From contig CALKBB010000163.1 of assembly GCA_937989795.1 (NCBI GenBank), forward strand, positions 1 to 9,108: a DNA stretch of 9,108 nt. Reading direction: 5' to 3'. Below the pieces are notes generated by a model that was given only the letters and a program-made list of their open reading frames with translations, did not search any database and had not been told where the DNA came from. Below, piece after piece: positions 1 through 8,110 of this stretch. The stretch's first letter is position 1, and the number at the start of each line of letters is the position of its first letter. Made by a program: the position numbers and the translations under genes. The DNA comes from an uncultured Collinsella sp. GTDB taxonomy: Bacteria > Actinomycetota > Coriobacteriia > Coriobacteriales > Coriobacteriaceae.

Positions 1-2450
<2,450 letters not shown>

Positions 2451-2482
2451 ATACCCCTCTCCTCTCATATAGGTATACAGGC

Positions 2483-2498
2483 CCCGGCGATCGCCGGG
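2483..2498. promoter_or_regulatory. 16-bp perfect palindrome just upstream of nifJ
   Basis: CCCGGCGATCGCCGGG reads identically on both strands. It lies 33-48 nt upstream of the nifJ start codon and 20 nt upstream of its Shine-Dalgarno sequence. It could be an operator for a dimeric regulator, or in the nifJ leader RNA a GC-rich hairpin near the ribosome site. I do not recognise it as the site of a named regulator. Confidence 0.4.
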
Positions 2499-2731
2499 AT
2501 GTTGGCGTGATGGGATTTACGCTGTTGCTTCCAATCATCTGGCAGGCAGGCTCAGCAGCAGGTACATGGCGTGGAGAGAAGACATGCCGAGGCGAGGGGC
2601 AGCTGATGCGCCCTACAGGCCCGACCGCCCGTCTTGCACATGACCGAGCGCCGCAAAGGCCGCATGCCGGATGCTCCCGGGCACGCCCCGGCGATGGGAA
2701 GCGCCCGCAACGGAAATCCGCATGCGGGCTT
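2499..2731 (-). other. Gene-free stretch: possible long nifJ leader
   Basis: No convincing gene lies here. The short open frames on either strand have no ribosome binding site and no recognisable domain. If the candidate promoter at 2732-2761 is right, this is a 5' untranslated leader of about 275 nt. Near its start is a nested inverted repeat, GCCCGCA (2703-2709) against TGCGGGC (2723-2729), with CGGA/TCCG inside. No riboswitch class was recognised. Confidence 0.35.
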
Positions 2732-2761
2732 ATTGTACCCCGCCGCCAAGCCATATTTCGA
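2732..2761 (-). promoter_or_regulatory. Candidate nifJ promoter
   Basis: Reading leftwards, TCGAAA (2756-2761) is followed after 18 bp by TACAAT (2732-2737). The -35 matches consensus at 4 of 6 positions and the -10 at 5 of 6. It is the best sigma-70-like pair I found upstream of nifJ. It is a sequence match only, and a closer promoter could exist. Confidence 0.3.
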
Positions 2762-2776
2762 CAAATATAGGTGGGC

Positions 2777-2790
2777 GGTAAAGGTTTACC
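2777..2790. promoter_or_regulatory. Operator-like inverted repeat GGTAAA-N2-TTTACC
   Basis: A 6-bp perfect inverted repeat with a 2-bp centre lies 16 bp upstream of the candidate nifJ -35 box. The position would suit a regulator of nifJ. No regulator was identified. Confidence 0.25.
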
Positions 2791-2810
2791 CTAGGTGACT
2801 GCCGAGAGCA

Positions 2811-2900
2811 AAATGATCCCTTGGGGACGGAGGAAAACGGATCACCGAAGAGGTGTTCGACCCCGATGATCCGTTTTCCTCCGTCCCCAAGGGATCATTT
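2811..2900. repeat. Perfect 34-bp inverted repeat, REP/BIME-like; probable terminator of the FHA operon
   Basis: The arm at 2811-2844 is the exact reverse complement of the arm at 2867-2900, with a 22-nt loop at 2845-2866. Each arm is also bounded by its own short inverted ends, TGATCC and GGATCA (2814-2819 with 2839-2844; 2867-2872 with 2892-2897). The structure is therefore two nested repeat units in opposite orientation. This resembles REP/BIME elements mobilised by REP-associated tyrosine transposases, although none is in the window. It starts 11 nt after the FHA gene stop. On the minus strand the stem is followed by a weak T run (ATTTTGC), so it may also end transcription of that operon. 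Confidence 0.75.
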
Positions 2901-2911
2901 GGCAGGACTGG

Positions 2912-3850
2912 CTAGAGGGCGCCAAGGAGGATGGCGTAGGTGGTGGATTCGCCGAGCCTGAGCTCGTCACCGGGGTTGAGCTGAGCGGAGCGGCCGGGCT
3001 CGACCTGGGTGCAGACGTTCGTCGCGCCGTTTACCACCACGGTTCCGTTGGTGGACGACAGGTCCTCGACGTACCAGACATTTTGGCCATCGCACCACAC
3101 GTGGGCATGGCGAGCCGAAACGTCATCGCCCACATCGGTGATATCGCCTTCCCCCGTCGCCAGCGCACCGATCTCCACGCCCTGCTCACTCGGCTGAATC
3201 CAGCGCGGAGCGCTCACCACGTAGCCGTTTTGCACGCGAAGCAGGCCCAGCGGATGCGCAGGCGCCGCCTCGTGATCGCCCGTGACCGTCGAGGTGCTCA
3301 GCGAGCGCGGCGTCGACGTGGCGCCGCCGCAGGTCGCATGAGCGTAGTCGATGGCATAGGTCACCGAGGATCGAACATCTGCCGAGCAACCGACGGCTAC
3401 AAACAGCACCAGCACGGCCTCGGCACGTTCGGCGGGCATAAGCTCCGCCGCCTGCGACAGGCGCTCGACCGCATTGCGGTAGAGGCTCGTATCCTGATGG
3501 CATTCCTCGAGCGCCCGCACCATGGGCTCGCCAGCGGGCCCGCACACCATGTTGATCACCGCCGTGGCATTCATGGGATTGCGGCGGCGCAGGGCCAGAT
3601 GCGACATGATGCGCGCGGCCGAGGTGCCGTAATCGGCAAAATAGCGCTCCTGCAGCGTGCCGACCGGAGCGCGCACGATAAAACGCGAGACCCAGGAGCG
3701 ATCGGCGGCGCGGCTCTGTGGACTACGGCCGTCGGCGAGCGGGCGGCTCGAGAGCACCAGGCCGCACAGTTCGATATGGCTCAGGTGCGCTGCGCGCTTA
3801 AAGATGCCAAACATTGCCCCGCACGGGGTGAGCTCAGCTTGAGAAGCCAT
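2912..3850 (-). CDS. FHA-domain protein (phosphothreonine reader), third gene of the kinase operon
   Basis: A 312-residue cytoplasmic protein with a C-terminal forkhead-associated domain, a fold that binds phosphothreonine peptides. Seen: the FHA region is about residues 224-308, with SARHAH at 245-250 (the conserved Ser-Arg-His core), DLSSTNGT at 263-270, VNG at 273-275 and PGDELRLG at 293-300. These Arg, Ser and Asn residues contact the phosphate in known FHA domains. The first 180 or so residues form a mostly helical region that I do not recognise. A Thr/Ser-rich stretch (174-190) joins the two. The start is supported by AAGGAGG at 3859-3865, 8 nt ahead of the ATG and inside the end of the kinase gene, whose stop lies 3 nt upstream. 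Close coupling suggests it reads phosphorylation by the adjacent kinase, possibly on the kinase itself. There is no signal peptide or membrane segment. Confidence 0.88.
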   Translation of the reverse strand: MASQAELTPCGAMFGIFKRAAHLSHIELCGLVLSSRPLADGRSPQSRAADRSWVSRFIVRAPVGTLQERYFADYGTSAARIMSHLALRRRNPMNATAVINMVCGPAGEPMVRALEECHQDTSLYRNAVERLSQAAELMPAERAEAVLVLFVAVGCSADVRSSVTYAIDYAHATCGGATSTPRSLSTSTVTGDHEAAPAHPLGLLRVQNGYVVSAPRWIQPSEQGVEIGALATGEGDITDVGDDVSARHAHVWCDGQNVWYVEDLSSTNGTVVVNGATNVCTQVEPGRSAQLNPGDELRLGESTTYAILLGAL

Positions 3851-3853
3851 GGC

Positions 3854-5695
3854 TTAGCCCTCCTTGGTCGCAGAGATAGTGTCGGATACTTCGGCCGGCC
3901 CGCCAAAGGCGCGAACAGCCGCGGCTCCGCCGGCAAGCGGCGTCGCCATGGGAATTTTCGCACGTCGTGCTGACACGACGGGAAGCTCAAAGGCAAACCC
4001 CATCGCCAGCAAAAACCACGTGAGCGCATAGGTTGCAATTATGGCGGCCACCAGGCCACCCGCCACGGCATGCTGGGAAAACACGGCGCATGCGAGTGCG
4101 GCCAGAGCCGGAACCTCACAGGCGGAAAGGGCCAACACGCCCTGCAGGAACCCCGCGCGGCGATTGCGCGCCAAGGCTCCGACGGCAATGCCCGCCACGC
4201 TCGGCAGCGCCAACGCCAGCACGGCGACGATGCCCGGCAGTGTGCCGGACCACGAAATGTGCCCCACGGCAACCGTCATACGAGCACCCGACGCCAGCAG
4301 CGCCGCCGACACCACCACAACGGCCCATACGAGGCCGCAGACAGCCGCAGCGCCAATCATCGCAGCGCGACGGACCGCGCGACCGGACGCGTCCATGGGA
4401 CAGGGCATGAGCGGCTCGGCGCGAAGCGAGCGGGCGACATTTTGCGCATAGTGGTCGCAAAATGCCGAGAGCGCCGCCTCCACCGCAGCCGGCTCGGGAC
4501 GATCTTCCTGATGGCAGGACAGGCAGGCCATCACCACATCGAACAGCTGAGCGTCGACAAACGCCAGCGCATCGCGCAGATCCTCGGAATTTGGATCGAG
4601 CCCCAGCTGCTGAGCCTGTTCGGCCGCGGCAAGTGCCACATCGGGCTCGCGTCGCAGCAGTTGCGTCAAGTCGCAGCCGGGCGCGTGGGCGCCGACGGGA
4701 TAATCGGGCAGCGTATCCATCTTGAGACGATAAGGGCTGGCGATATCGCGCGTCTTTTTGCGCGAGCCCGAAGTACCCGACGTGCCCGGCGCTACTTCGT
4801 ACGGCGCGACACCGGCGATGAGCTCATAGACCGTGCTCGCCGCGGCATACACGTCGATTGCCGGCGACATGCGCAAAACGCGCAGGTCGGCAATATCGTC
4901 GGTGAGCATCTCGGGCGGAGCGTAGGCAACCGTCGCGCGACGCAACGTGGCGTAGCGCTCTGTAAAGGACTCCCTGCCGCCGGTTCCCGCCACCGCAGAG
5001 GCAGGCTCGAGCGCCAGCGACGAGCCAAAATCGATGAGGCACAAATCGAACGTGCCTTCGGCAAGCTGTCGGTCGAGCGGTAGGCGCGCCGTGCGCACCA
5101 TAATATTGGCCGGCGAGATGTCGCGATGGACGAACCCCTCCCCCACCAAGCTCATGCGGCAGAGCAGATCGAACAGGTCGCGACCCAGGCGCGCCGCCAC
5201 GAGCGGCGACAGACGTCCGGCATCGTCCACGGCGAGTCGCGAACGCAAGCGGGCGAGCGTCTCGCCCTCGACCCACTCCATGACAATCGCGGGCACGCCG
5301 TCGACCTCGCCCCACCCGTACAAGCGGGGAAAGCCCTTAAGGCCCGAAAGGGCACGATGGCATTCATATTCCTCGCGAAACGCCGCCTTGAACTTGGTGA
5401 CCAGCGCCTCGTGGGCGACATCGTCATCAAATTCGTCGCGCGTTGGCAAGATGAGCTGCTTGAGCGCCACGGCCTCGCCCTGCGCGTTGACGGCACGCGT
5501 CACACGGCCGATACCACCACGGCGCATGGTGGCGTCATCGGCAAACAGCATCGTAAAACGGCGCAGGTAGGCGGGAAGCTCGTCCGGGCCCAGCGCAATG
5601 GCGGGCTCAAACCCTCCAACGCGTGCCAGGCGCAGGCCCACCATAGGGTCTCGGTTTAGCGCGCACGATGTGCTAGAAGCAAGGCTATTCGTCAT
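3854..5695 (-). CDS. Membrane Ser/Thr protein kinase with four C-terminal transmembrane segments
   Basis: A 613-residue Hanks-type kinase. Seen: glycine loop GGIGRV (60-65), ATP-anchoring Lys in VALK (K79), helix-C glutamates near 108-111, catalytic loop HRDISPAN (H190, D192, N197), DFG (222-224), a Thr-rich activation loop (238-255), PPE (260-262), D281 of subdomain IX and R399 of subdomain XI. All residues needed for activity are present. Between the PY at 298-299 and R399 lies a long insert of nearly 100 residues with a TSGTSGS stretch and a helical part. After the kinase domain there are four hydrophobic segments at about 444-468, 484-508, 516-539 and 543-571, then a 40-residue tail. There is no large extracellular sensor domain, unlike PASTA kinases. 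The ATG overlaps the stop of the upstream gene (ATGA), with no clear Shine-Dalgarno sequence of its own, so translation is probably coupled. The target is unknown; the adjacent FHA protein is the likely reader. Confidence 0.92.
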   Translation of the reverse strand: MTNSLASSTSCALNRDPMVGLRLARVGGFEPAIALGPDELPAYLRRFTMLFADDATMRRGGIGRVTRAVNAQGEAVALKQLILPTRDEFDDDVAHEALVTKFKAAFREEYECHRALSGLKGFPRLYGWGEVDGVPAIVMEWVEGETLARLRSRLAVDDAGRLSPLVAARLGRDLFDLLCRMSLVGEGFVHRDISPANIMVRTARLPLDRQLAEGTFDLCLIDFGSSLALEPASAVAGTGGRESFTERYATLRRATVAYAPPEMLTDDIADLRVLRMSPAIDVYAAASTVYELIAGVAPYEVAPGTSGTSGSRKKTRDIASPYRLKMDTLPDYPVGAHAPGCDLTQLLRREPDVALAAAEQAQQLGLDPNSEDLRDALAFVDAQLFDVVMACLSCHQEDRPEPAAVEAALSAFCDHYAQNVARSLRAEPLMPCPMDASGRAVRRAAMIGAAAVCGLVWAVVVVSAALLASGARMTVAVGHISWSGTLPGIVAVLALALPSVAGIAVGALARNRRAGFLQGVLALSACEVPALAALACAVFSQHAVAGGLVAAIIATYALTWFLLAMGFAFELPVVSARRAKIPMATPLAGGAAAVRAFGGPAEVSDTISATKEG

Positions 5696-6597
5696 AGGGC
5701 GATCGCCGCCACTTTAGCGTTGAAATTGTTGAGCGCGACGTCATCGTCACCGTAATGCCCCACCCATCGGCACAGATTGGTGTAGCAGCCCCATAGGTTG
5801 GCGTATTGCTGATACCACTTTGACTTGGGAGAAAACGTTTGTCGGCCAAACTCGGCACGGATGACAAACATATCGTTGGCCAGGCTATCGCACGGCCCGG
5901 TATCGCCTGTTGCGTTATAGGTCGAAACCACGCTATTGGCGCGGGCGACATAGCCATCGAGCATGTTGTATTTGGTCACGAGCCAGCTGTGTATGCTTTC
6001 CTCCTCGGTGGCCGAAAGGCCGCTGGAGCTTGTATTGCCACCGGTGTTGCCGCCCGTCGAGCTGTTGCCCCCAGACCCGCCGGAGGCGGAGCCCGAACCG
6101 GAGCCACCGCTCGAGTTCGACGAATCGGAGCTGGAACCAGACGAACCGGAGCCGCCAGGTTTCCCCGACTGCTGTGTATCCTGACCCTTTTGCTGCTCGG
6201 CCTTGCTTACGACGGCCGAAACACTGTTATCGGAAAGGTGATGGATGATCTTGGTGTTGGTGAGCACGATGGTCTTACCGTTGGCAAGCGTGACCTCGTT
6301 GTCCGGTGCCTCGGCGCTGCCCGCGTCGTCGACACCAAAGACGACATGCGTGACTACGCTCGCCCAGGCGTATCCGGTTGTGGTGCCCAAATCGCTTTTG
6401 GCCTTGTGCCCCATGCGCAGCTCGCGCGCGGTACGTGCCTGCACCATAGGTGGCACGGCCAGACCGTAGGCAGAGACGCCGGCAACGACCAGCGGCAGCG
6501 AACAGGACAGCAGTACATACGCCCGAGGCGCCAGGCCCAACCGGCGCCGCATGCGCACCGCGGCGCCATGCTTTGTCTGAGTGCCCCCGGGCCGCAT
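5692..6597 (-). CDS. Single-pass membrane protein with Ser/Gly linker and extracytoplasmic C-terminal domain (unknown)
   Basis: A 301-residue protein and first gene of the kinase/FHA operon. Seen: a basic N-terminus (R15-R20), one hydrophobic segment at about 26-50, a short domain (about 51-137), a low-complexity linker of mainly Ser, Gly and Asn (about 138-194), and a C-terminal helical domain (195-301) with Cys at 236, 271 and 276 and many aromatic residues. The positive-inside rule places the part after residue 50 outside the membrane. I do not recognise either folded part. The ATG at 6595-6597 is chosen because GGAGGAG precedes it by 5 nt. The same frame is open 63 codons further upstream, but that extension crosses a terminator-like hairpin and has no such site. 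The gene stop overlaps the kinase ATG. The context suggests a sensor, ligand-binding or anchoring partner of the kinase, or its substrate. Confidence 0.8.
   Translation of the reverse strand: MRPGGTQTKHGAAVRMRRRLGLAPRAYVLLSCSLPLVVAGVSAYGLAVPPMVQARTARELRMGHKAKSDLGTTTGYAWASVVTHVVFGVDDAGSAEAPDNEVTLANGKTIVLTNTKIIHHLSDNSVSAVVSKAEQQKGQDTQQSGKPGGSGSSGSSSDSSNSSGGSGSGSASGGSGGNSSTGGNTGGNTSSSGLSATEEESIHSWLVTKYNMLDGYVARANSVVSTYNATGDTGPCDSLANDMFVIRAEFGRQTFSPKSKWYQQYANLWGCYTNLCRWVGHYGDDDVALNNFNAKVAAIAL
6016..6186 (-). repeat. Low-complexity Ser/Gly/Asn-coding tract
   Basis: Codons 138-194 of the membrane protein encode almost only Ser, Gly, Asn, Asp and Thr in irregular short runs. This is typical of a flexible extracytoplasmic linker. 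It is a likely place for length differences between strains. Confidence 0.7.
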
Positions 6598-6602
6598 GTG
6601 TT

Positions 6603-6609
6603 CTCCTCC
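6603..6609 (-). promoter_or_regulatory. Shine-Dalgarno GGAGGAG fixing the operon's first start codon
   Basis: GGAGGAG lies 5 nt before the ATG at 6595-6597. It decides in favour of the 301-residue product over longer in-frame starts. It lies 3 nt after the T run of the hairpin at 6613-6637. Confidence 0.75.
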
Positions 6610-6612
6610 AAC

Positions 6613-6637
6613 AAAAACACGCCGCTTAAAAGCGGCG
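6613..6637 (-). terminator. Rho-independent terminator or attenuator in front of the kinase operon
   Basis: On the minus strand, CGCCGCTT and AAGCGGCG (6637-6630 and 6627-6620) pair perfectly over 8 bp around a 2-nt centre. TG and five T residues (6617-6613) follow. This is a standard intrinsic terminator for leftward transcription. It may end the ybaB-recR transcript. Because it abuts the Shine-Dalgarno of the next gene, a transcript for that operon must also pass it, so it may act as an attenuator. Confidence 0.7.
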
Positions 6638-6659
6638 CATTCTTTCATATCCACATTTG

Positions 6660-6690
6660 AGTGTATCAGCGAACCAAAAAGGTTGCGCAA
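6660..6690 (-). promoter_or_regulatory. Candidate promoter of the kinase/FHA operon
   Basis: Reading leftwards, TTGCGC (6685-6690) is followed after 19 bp by TACACT (6660-6665), with an extended TGA just before the -10 box. The -10 matches 4 of 6 consensus positions and the spacer is long, so this is a weak candidate. The -35 lies inside the palindrome at 6682-6691. Transcription would begin about 15 nt before the terminator-like hairpin. Confidence 0.3.
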
Positions 6691-6691
6691 C
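6682..6691. promoter_or_regulatory. Palindrome GTTGCGCAAC upstream of the kinase operon
   Basis: A perfect 10-bp palindrome overlapping the candidate -35 box. A one-base variant, GTTGCACAAC, occurs at 6755-6764. The paired arrangement suggests an operator, but no regulator is known. Confidence 0.35.
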
Positions 6692-6751
6692 GAATGGGCA
6701 AATACGAGGTGCGAGTGGACCCATCCACGCGATAAGCGGATGAAAAGCAGG

Positions 6752-6767
6752 TTTGTTGCACAACAAA
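6752..6767. promoter_or_regulatory. Inverted repeat TTTGTTG-CA-CAACAAA upstream of the kinase operon
   Basis: Seven-base perfect arms around a 2-bp centre. It contains GTTGCACAAC, nearly the same as the palindrome 73 bp away at 6682-6691. It lies in the non-coding gap between recR and the membrane protein gene, where an operator is expected. Confidence 0.4.
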
Positions 6768-6840
6768 TGCATGAACGCGTGCCCAATTATGAGCGCCCCG
6801 TGCGGCAGGCCGACGGGACATGCCGCGGAGCTGACGCCGC

Positions 6841-7437
6841 CTAGATCGCGCGGCGGGCCTCGATGGCGCGGCCAAGCGTAAGCTCGTCGGCATACTCCAA
6901 GTCGCCGCCCACGGGAAGGCCGCTTGCCAGACGCGACACCTCGACGCCCAACGGCTTGATGGTACGGGCCAGATAGCTCGCCGTGGTCTCGCCCTCAATA
7001 TTGGGGTTGGTGGCGATGATGACCTCGTGGATGTCCTCGTGGCCCAAGCGTGCCAGCAGCTCTCGAATGTGCAGCTGCTCGGGGCCAATCTTGTCCATGG
7101 GACTGATCACGCCGCCCAATACGTGGTAGAGGCCGTGGTAGCTGCCCGTGCGCTCAATCGCCTGGACATCGCGCGGCTCGCCCACCACGCAAATGCGAGT
7201 GGTATCGCGCATCGGGTCCTGGCAGATGGAGCACTCGTCGGCCGTGGCGTAGTTAAAGCAGCGGCTGCAAAAGTGGACCTCCTGCTTGACCTCCAGGATG
7301 GCCTCGGCCAGGCGGCGCGCCTCCTCGGCGTCGGCCTCCAACAGGTAATAGGCGATGCGCTGGGCCGACTTGGGACCAATGCCCGGCAGACGGCCCAGCT
7401 CATCGAGCAGTTTTTGCAGACTGTGGTTGGCACTCAT
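6841..7437 (-). CDS. recR: Recombination mediator RecR
   Basis: A 198-residue protein, the family's usual length. RecR acts with RecF and RecO to load RecA on gapped DNA during recombinational repair. Seen: N-terminal helix-hairpin-helix LPGIGPKSAQRIAY (17-30), a four-cysteine zinc site (C57, C60, C69, C72), a Toprim domain from about residue 80 with VVGEPRD (84-90) and TNPNIEGE (143-150), and the C-terminal GLPVGGDLEYAD (173-184). The ATG at 7435-7437 has no clear Shine-Dalgarno sequence and lies 13 nt after the ybaB stop, so translation may be coupled to ybaB. The ybaB-recR pair is a widespread arrangement, usually behind dnaX. Confidence 0.97.
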   Translation of the reverse strand: MSANHSLQKLLDELGRLPGIGPKSAQRIAYYLLEADAEEARRLAEAILEVKQEVHFCSRCFNYATADECSICQDPMRDTTRICVVGEPRDVQAIERTGSYHGLYHVLGGVISPMDKIGPEQLHIRELLARLGHEDIHEVIIATNPNIEGETTASYLARTIKPLGVEVSRLASGLPVGGDLEYADELTLGRAIEARRAI

Positions 7438-7450
7438 ATATATGCGTGTC

Positions 7451-7771
7451 TTAGAACGGCATGCCCGGGATGTTGAGGCCGCCGGTGATGGCGCCCATCT
7501 GCTTGTTGGCGAGCTCGTTGACGCCGCGGACGGCCTCGTTGACGGCAGCCATGATCATATCCTGCAGCATATCGACGTCCTCGGGATCGAGCGCATCGGG
7601 ATCGATGGTGAGGTTGACGAGCTCCATCTCGCCGTTAACGGTCACCTTGACCATGCCGCCGCCGGCAGAGGCGTCGACGGTCTGGGACTTGAGGTTCTCC
7701 TGCGCGGCGGCAAGCTGCTCCTGCATCTTGCGAGCCTGCTTCATCATCTGCTGCATGTTCATACCGGCCAT
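7451..7771 (-). CDS. ybaB: YbaB/EbfC family nucleoid-associated protein
   Basis: A 106-residue, Met- and Gln-rich small protein of typical family length. YbaB/EbfC proteins form dimers that bind DNA and are usually encoded between dnaX and recR. Seen: an amphipathic N-terminal helix (MNMQQMMKQARKMQEQL, 4-20), a beta-rich centre with GGGMVKVTVNGEMELVNLTIDP (37-58), DPEDVDMLQDMI (62-73), and the Gly-rich end GGLNIPGMPF. The ATG at 7769-7771 follows GGAG at a 6-7 nt gap. recR follows 13 nt downstream. dnaX, normally adjacent, is here separated by an opposite-strand gene. Confidence 0.96.
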   Translation of the reverse strand: MAGMNMQQMMKQARKMQEQLAAAQENLKSQTVDASAGGGMVKVTVNGEMELVNLTIDPDALDPEDVDMLQDMIMAAVNEAVRGVNELANKQMGAITGGLNIPGMPF

Positions 7772-7784
7772 GATGGCTCCTTTA

Positions 7785-7798
7785 CGTGCGGCCGCACG
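7785..7798. promoter_or_regulatory. 14-bp perfect palindrome in the ybaB leader
   Basis: CGTGCGGCCGCACG is fully self-complementary and lies 14-27 nt upstream of the ybaB start codon. It could be an operator or a small mRNA hairpin next to the ribosome site. Confidence 0.35.
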
Positions 7799-7933
7799 CC
7801 GAGCTGCAAGGGCAGCCGGAGCACGGCGGGACTTTCAAACTCAAAAATCGTACCACGGCGCGCGGCGAGAGAGCGGGGCGGACGTGTTACCTCAGTCGAT
7901 ATACATGTCCTCCAATACAAACCGCACTCAAAG

Positions 7934-7968
7934 ATTATGCAAGGTCGAATTATGCAAGGTTGCATAAT
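7934..7968. repeat. Three ATTATGCAA repeats (two direct, one inverted); possible operator
   Basis: ATTATGCAAGGT occurs at 7934-7945 and again at 7949-7960, a 15-bp period. The second copy's ATTATGCAA (7949-7957) pairs across GG with TTGCATAAT (7960-7968), a perfect inverted repeat with 9-bp arms. AT-rich repeats clustered like this in otherwise GC-rich DNA between divergent genes suggest a regulator binding site. The regulator is unknown. Confidence 0.55.
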
Positions 7969-8070
7969 ATCGCACACTCAATCTAGTAGAGCCGAATCCG
8001 GCATTTCATGTGCGCCACTAAATAGCTAAATGCCGAACCGCTGCTCGAGGCGGCGCACATGGCGGCAGGG

Positions 8071-8076
8071 TATAAT
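8071..8076 (+). promoter_or_regulatory. Consensus -10 box TATAAT for the small membrane protein gene
   Basis: An exact TATAAT, 35 nt before the ATG at 8111, with transcription expected to start near 8083. No good -35 hexamer is present at 16-18 bp, which may mean weak or activator-dependent transcription. Confidence 0.5.
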
Positions 8077-8110
8077 TTGATTGCCATAGATAGTAATTTG
8101 GAGGTGCCCC

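Larger units (their letters stand above)
7772..8110. promoter_or_regulatory. Divergent control region between ybaB and the plus-strand gene
   Basis: A 339-bp gene-free region that must carry promoters for ybaB-recR (leftward) and for the small membrane protein (rightward). It holds the palindrome at 7785-7798, a possible leftward -10 box TACGAT at 7847-7852 with a poor -35, a set of ATTATGCAA repeats at 7934-7968, and a consensus rightward -10 box at 8071-8076. Open frames in it lack ribosome sites or recognisable products. Confidence 0.55.

Noticed and set aside
2811..2900. CRISPR repeat or complete insertion sequence
   Set aside because: There are only two copies, in inverted orientation, with no spacers and no transposase gene. 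It is better described as a REP-like inverted repeat.
4070..5083. A 337-codon plus-strand open frame (and a 296-codon one at 3083-3973)
   Set aside because: Both are antisense to the kinase and FHA genes. Their translations are Arg/His/Gln-rich, typical of shadow frames, with no ribosome binding site.
6598..6786. A 63-codon N-terminal extension of the membrane protein gene
   Set aside because: It would translate through the terminator-like hairpin, lacks a Shine-Dalgarno sequence, and the internal ATG has an excellent one. The extension shows no signal or domain.
7896..7917. A tiny minus-strand frame (Met-Tyr-Ile-Asp-stop) behind a GGAGG in the ybaB upstream region
   Set aside because: Four codons behind a chance ribosome-like site is not enough to call a leader peptide, and no paired attenuator hairpin was found.
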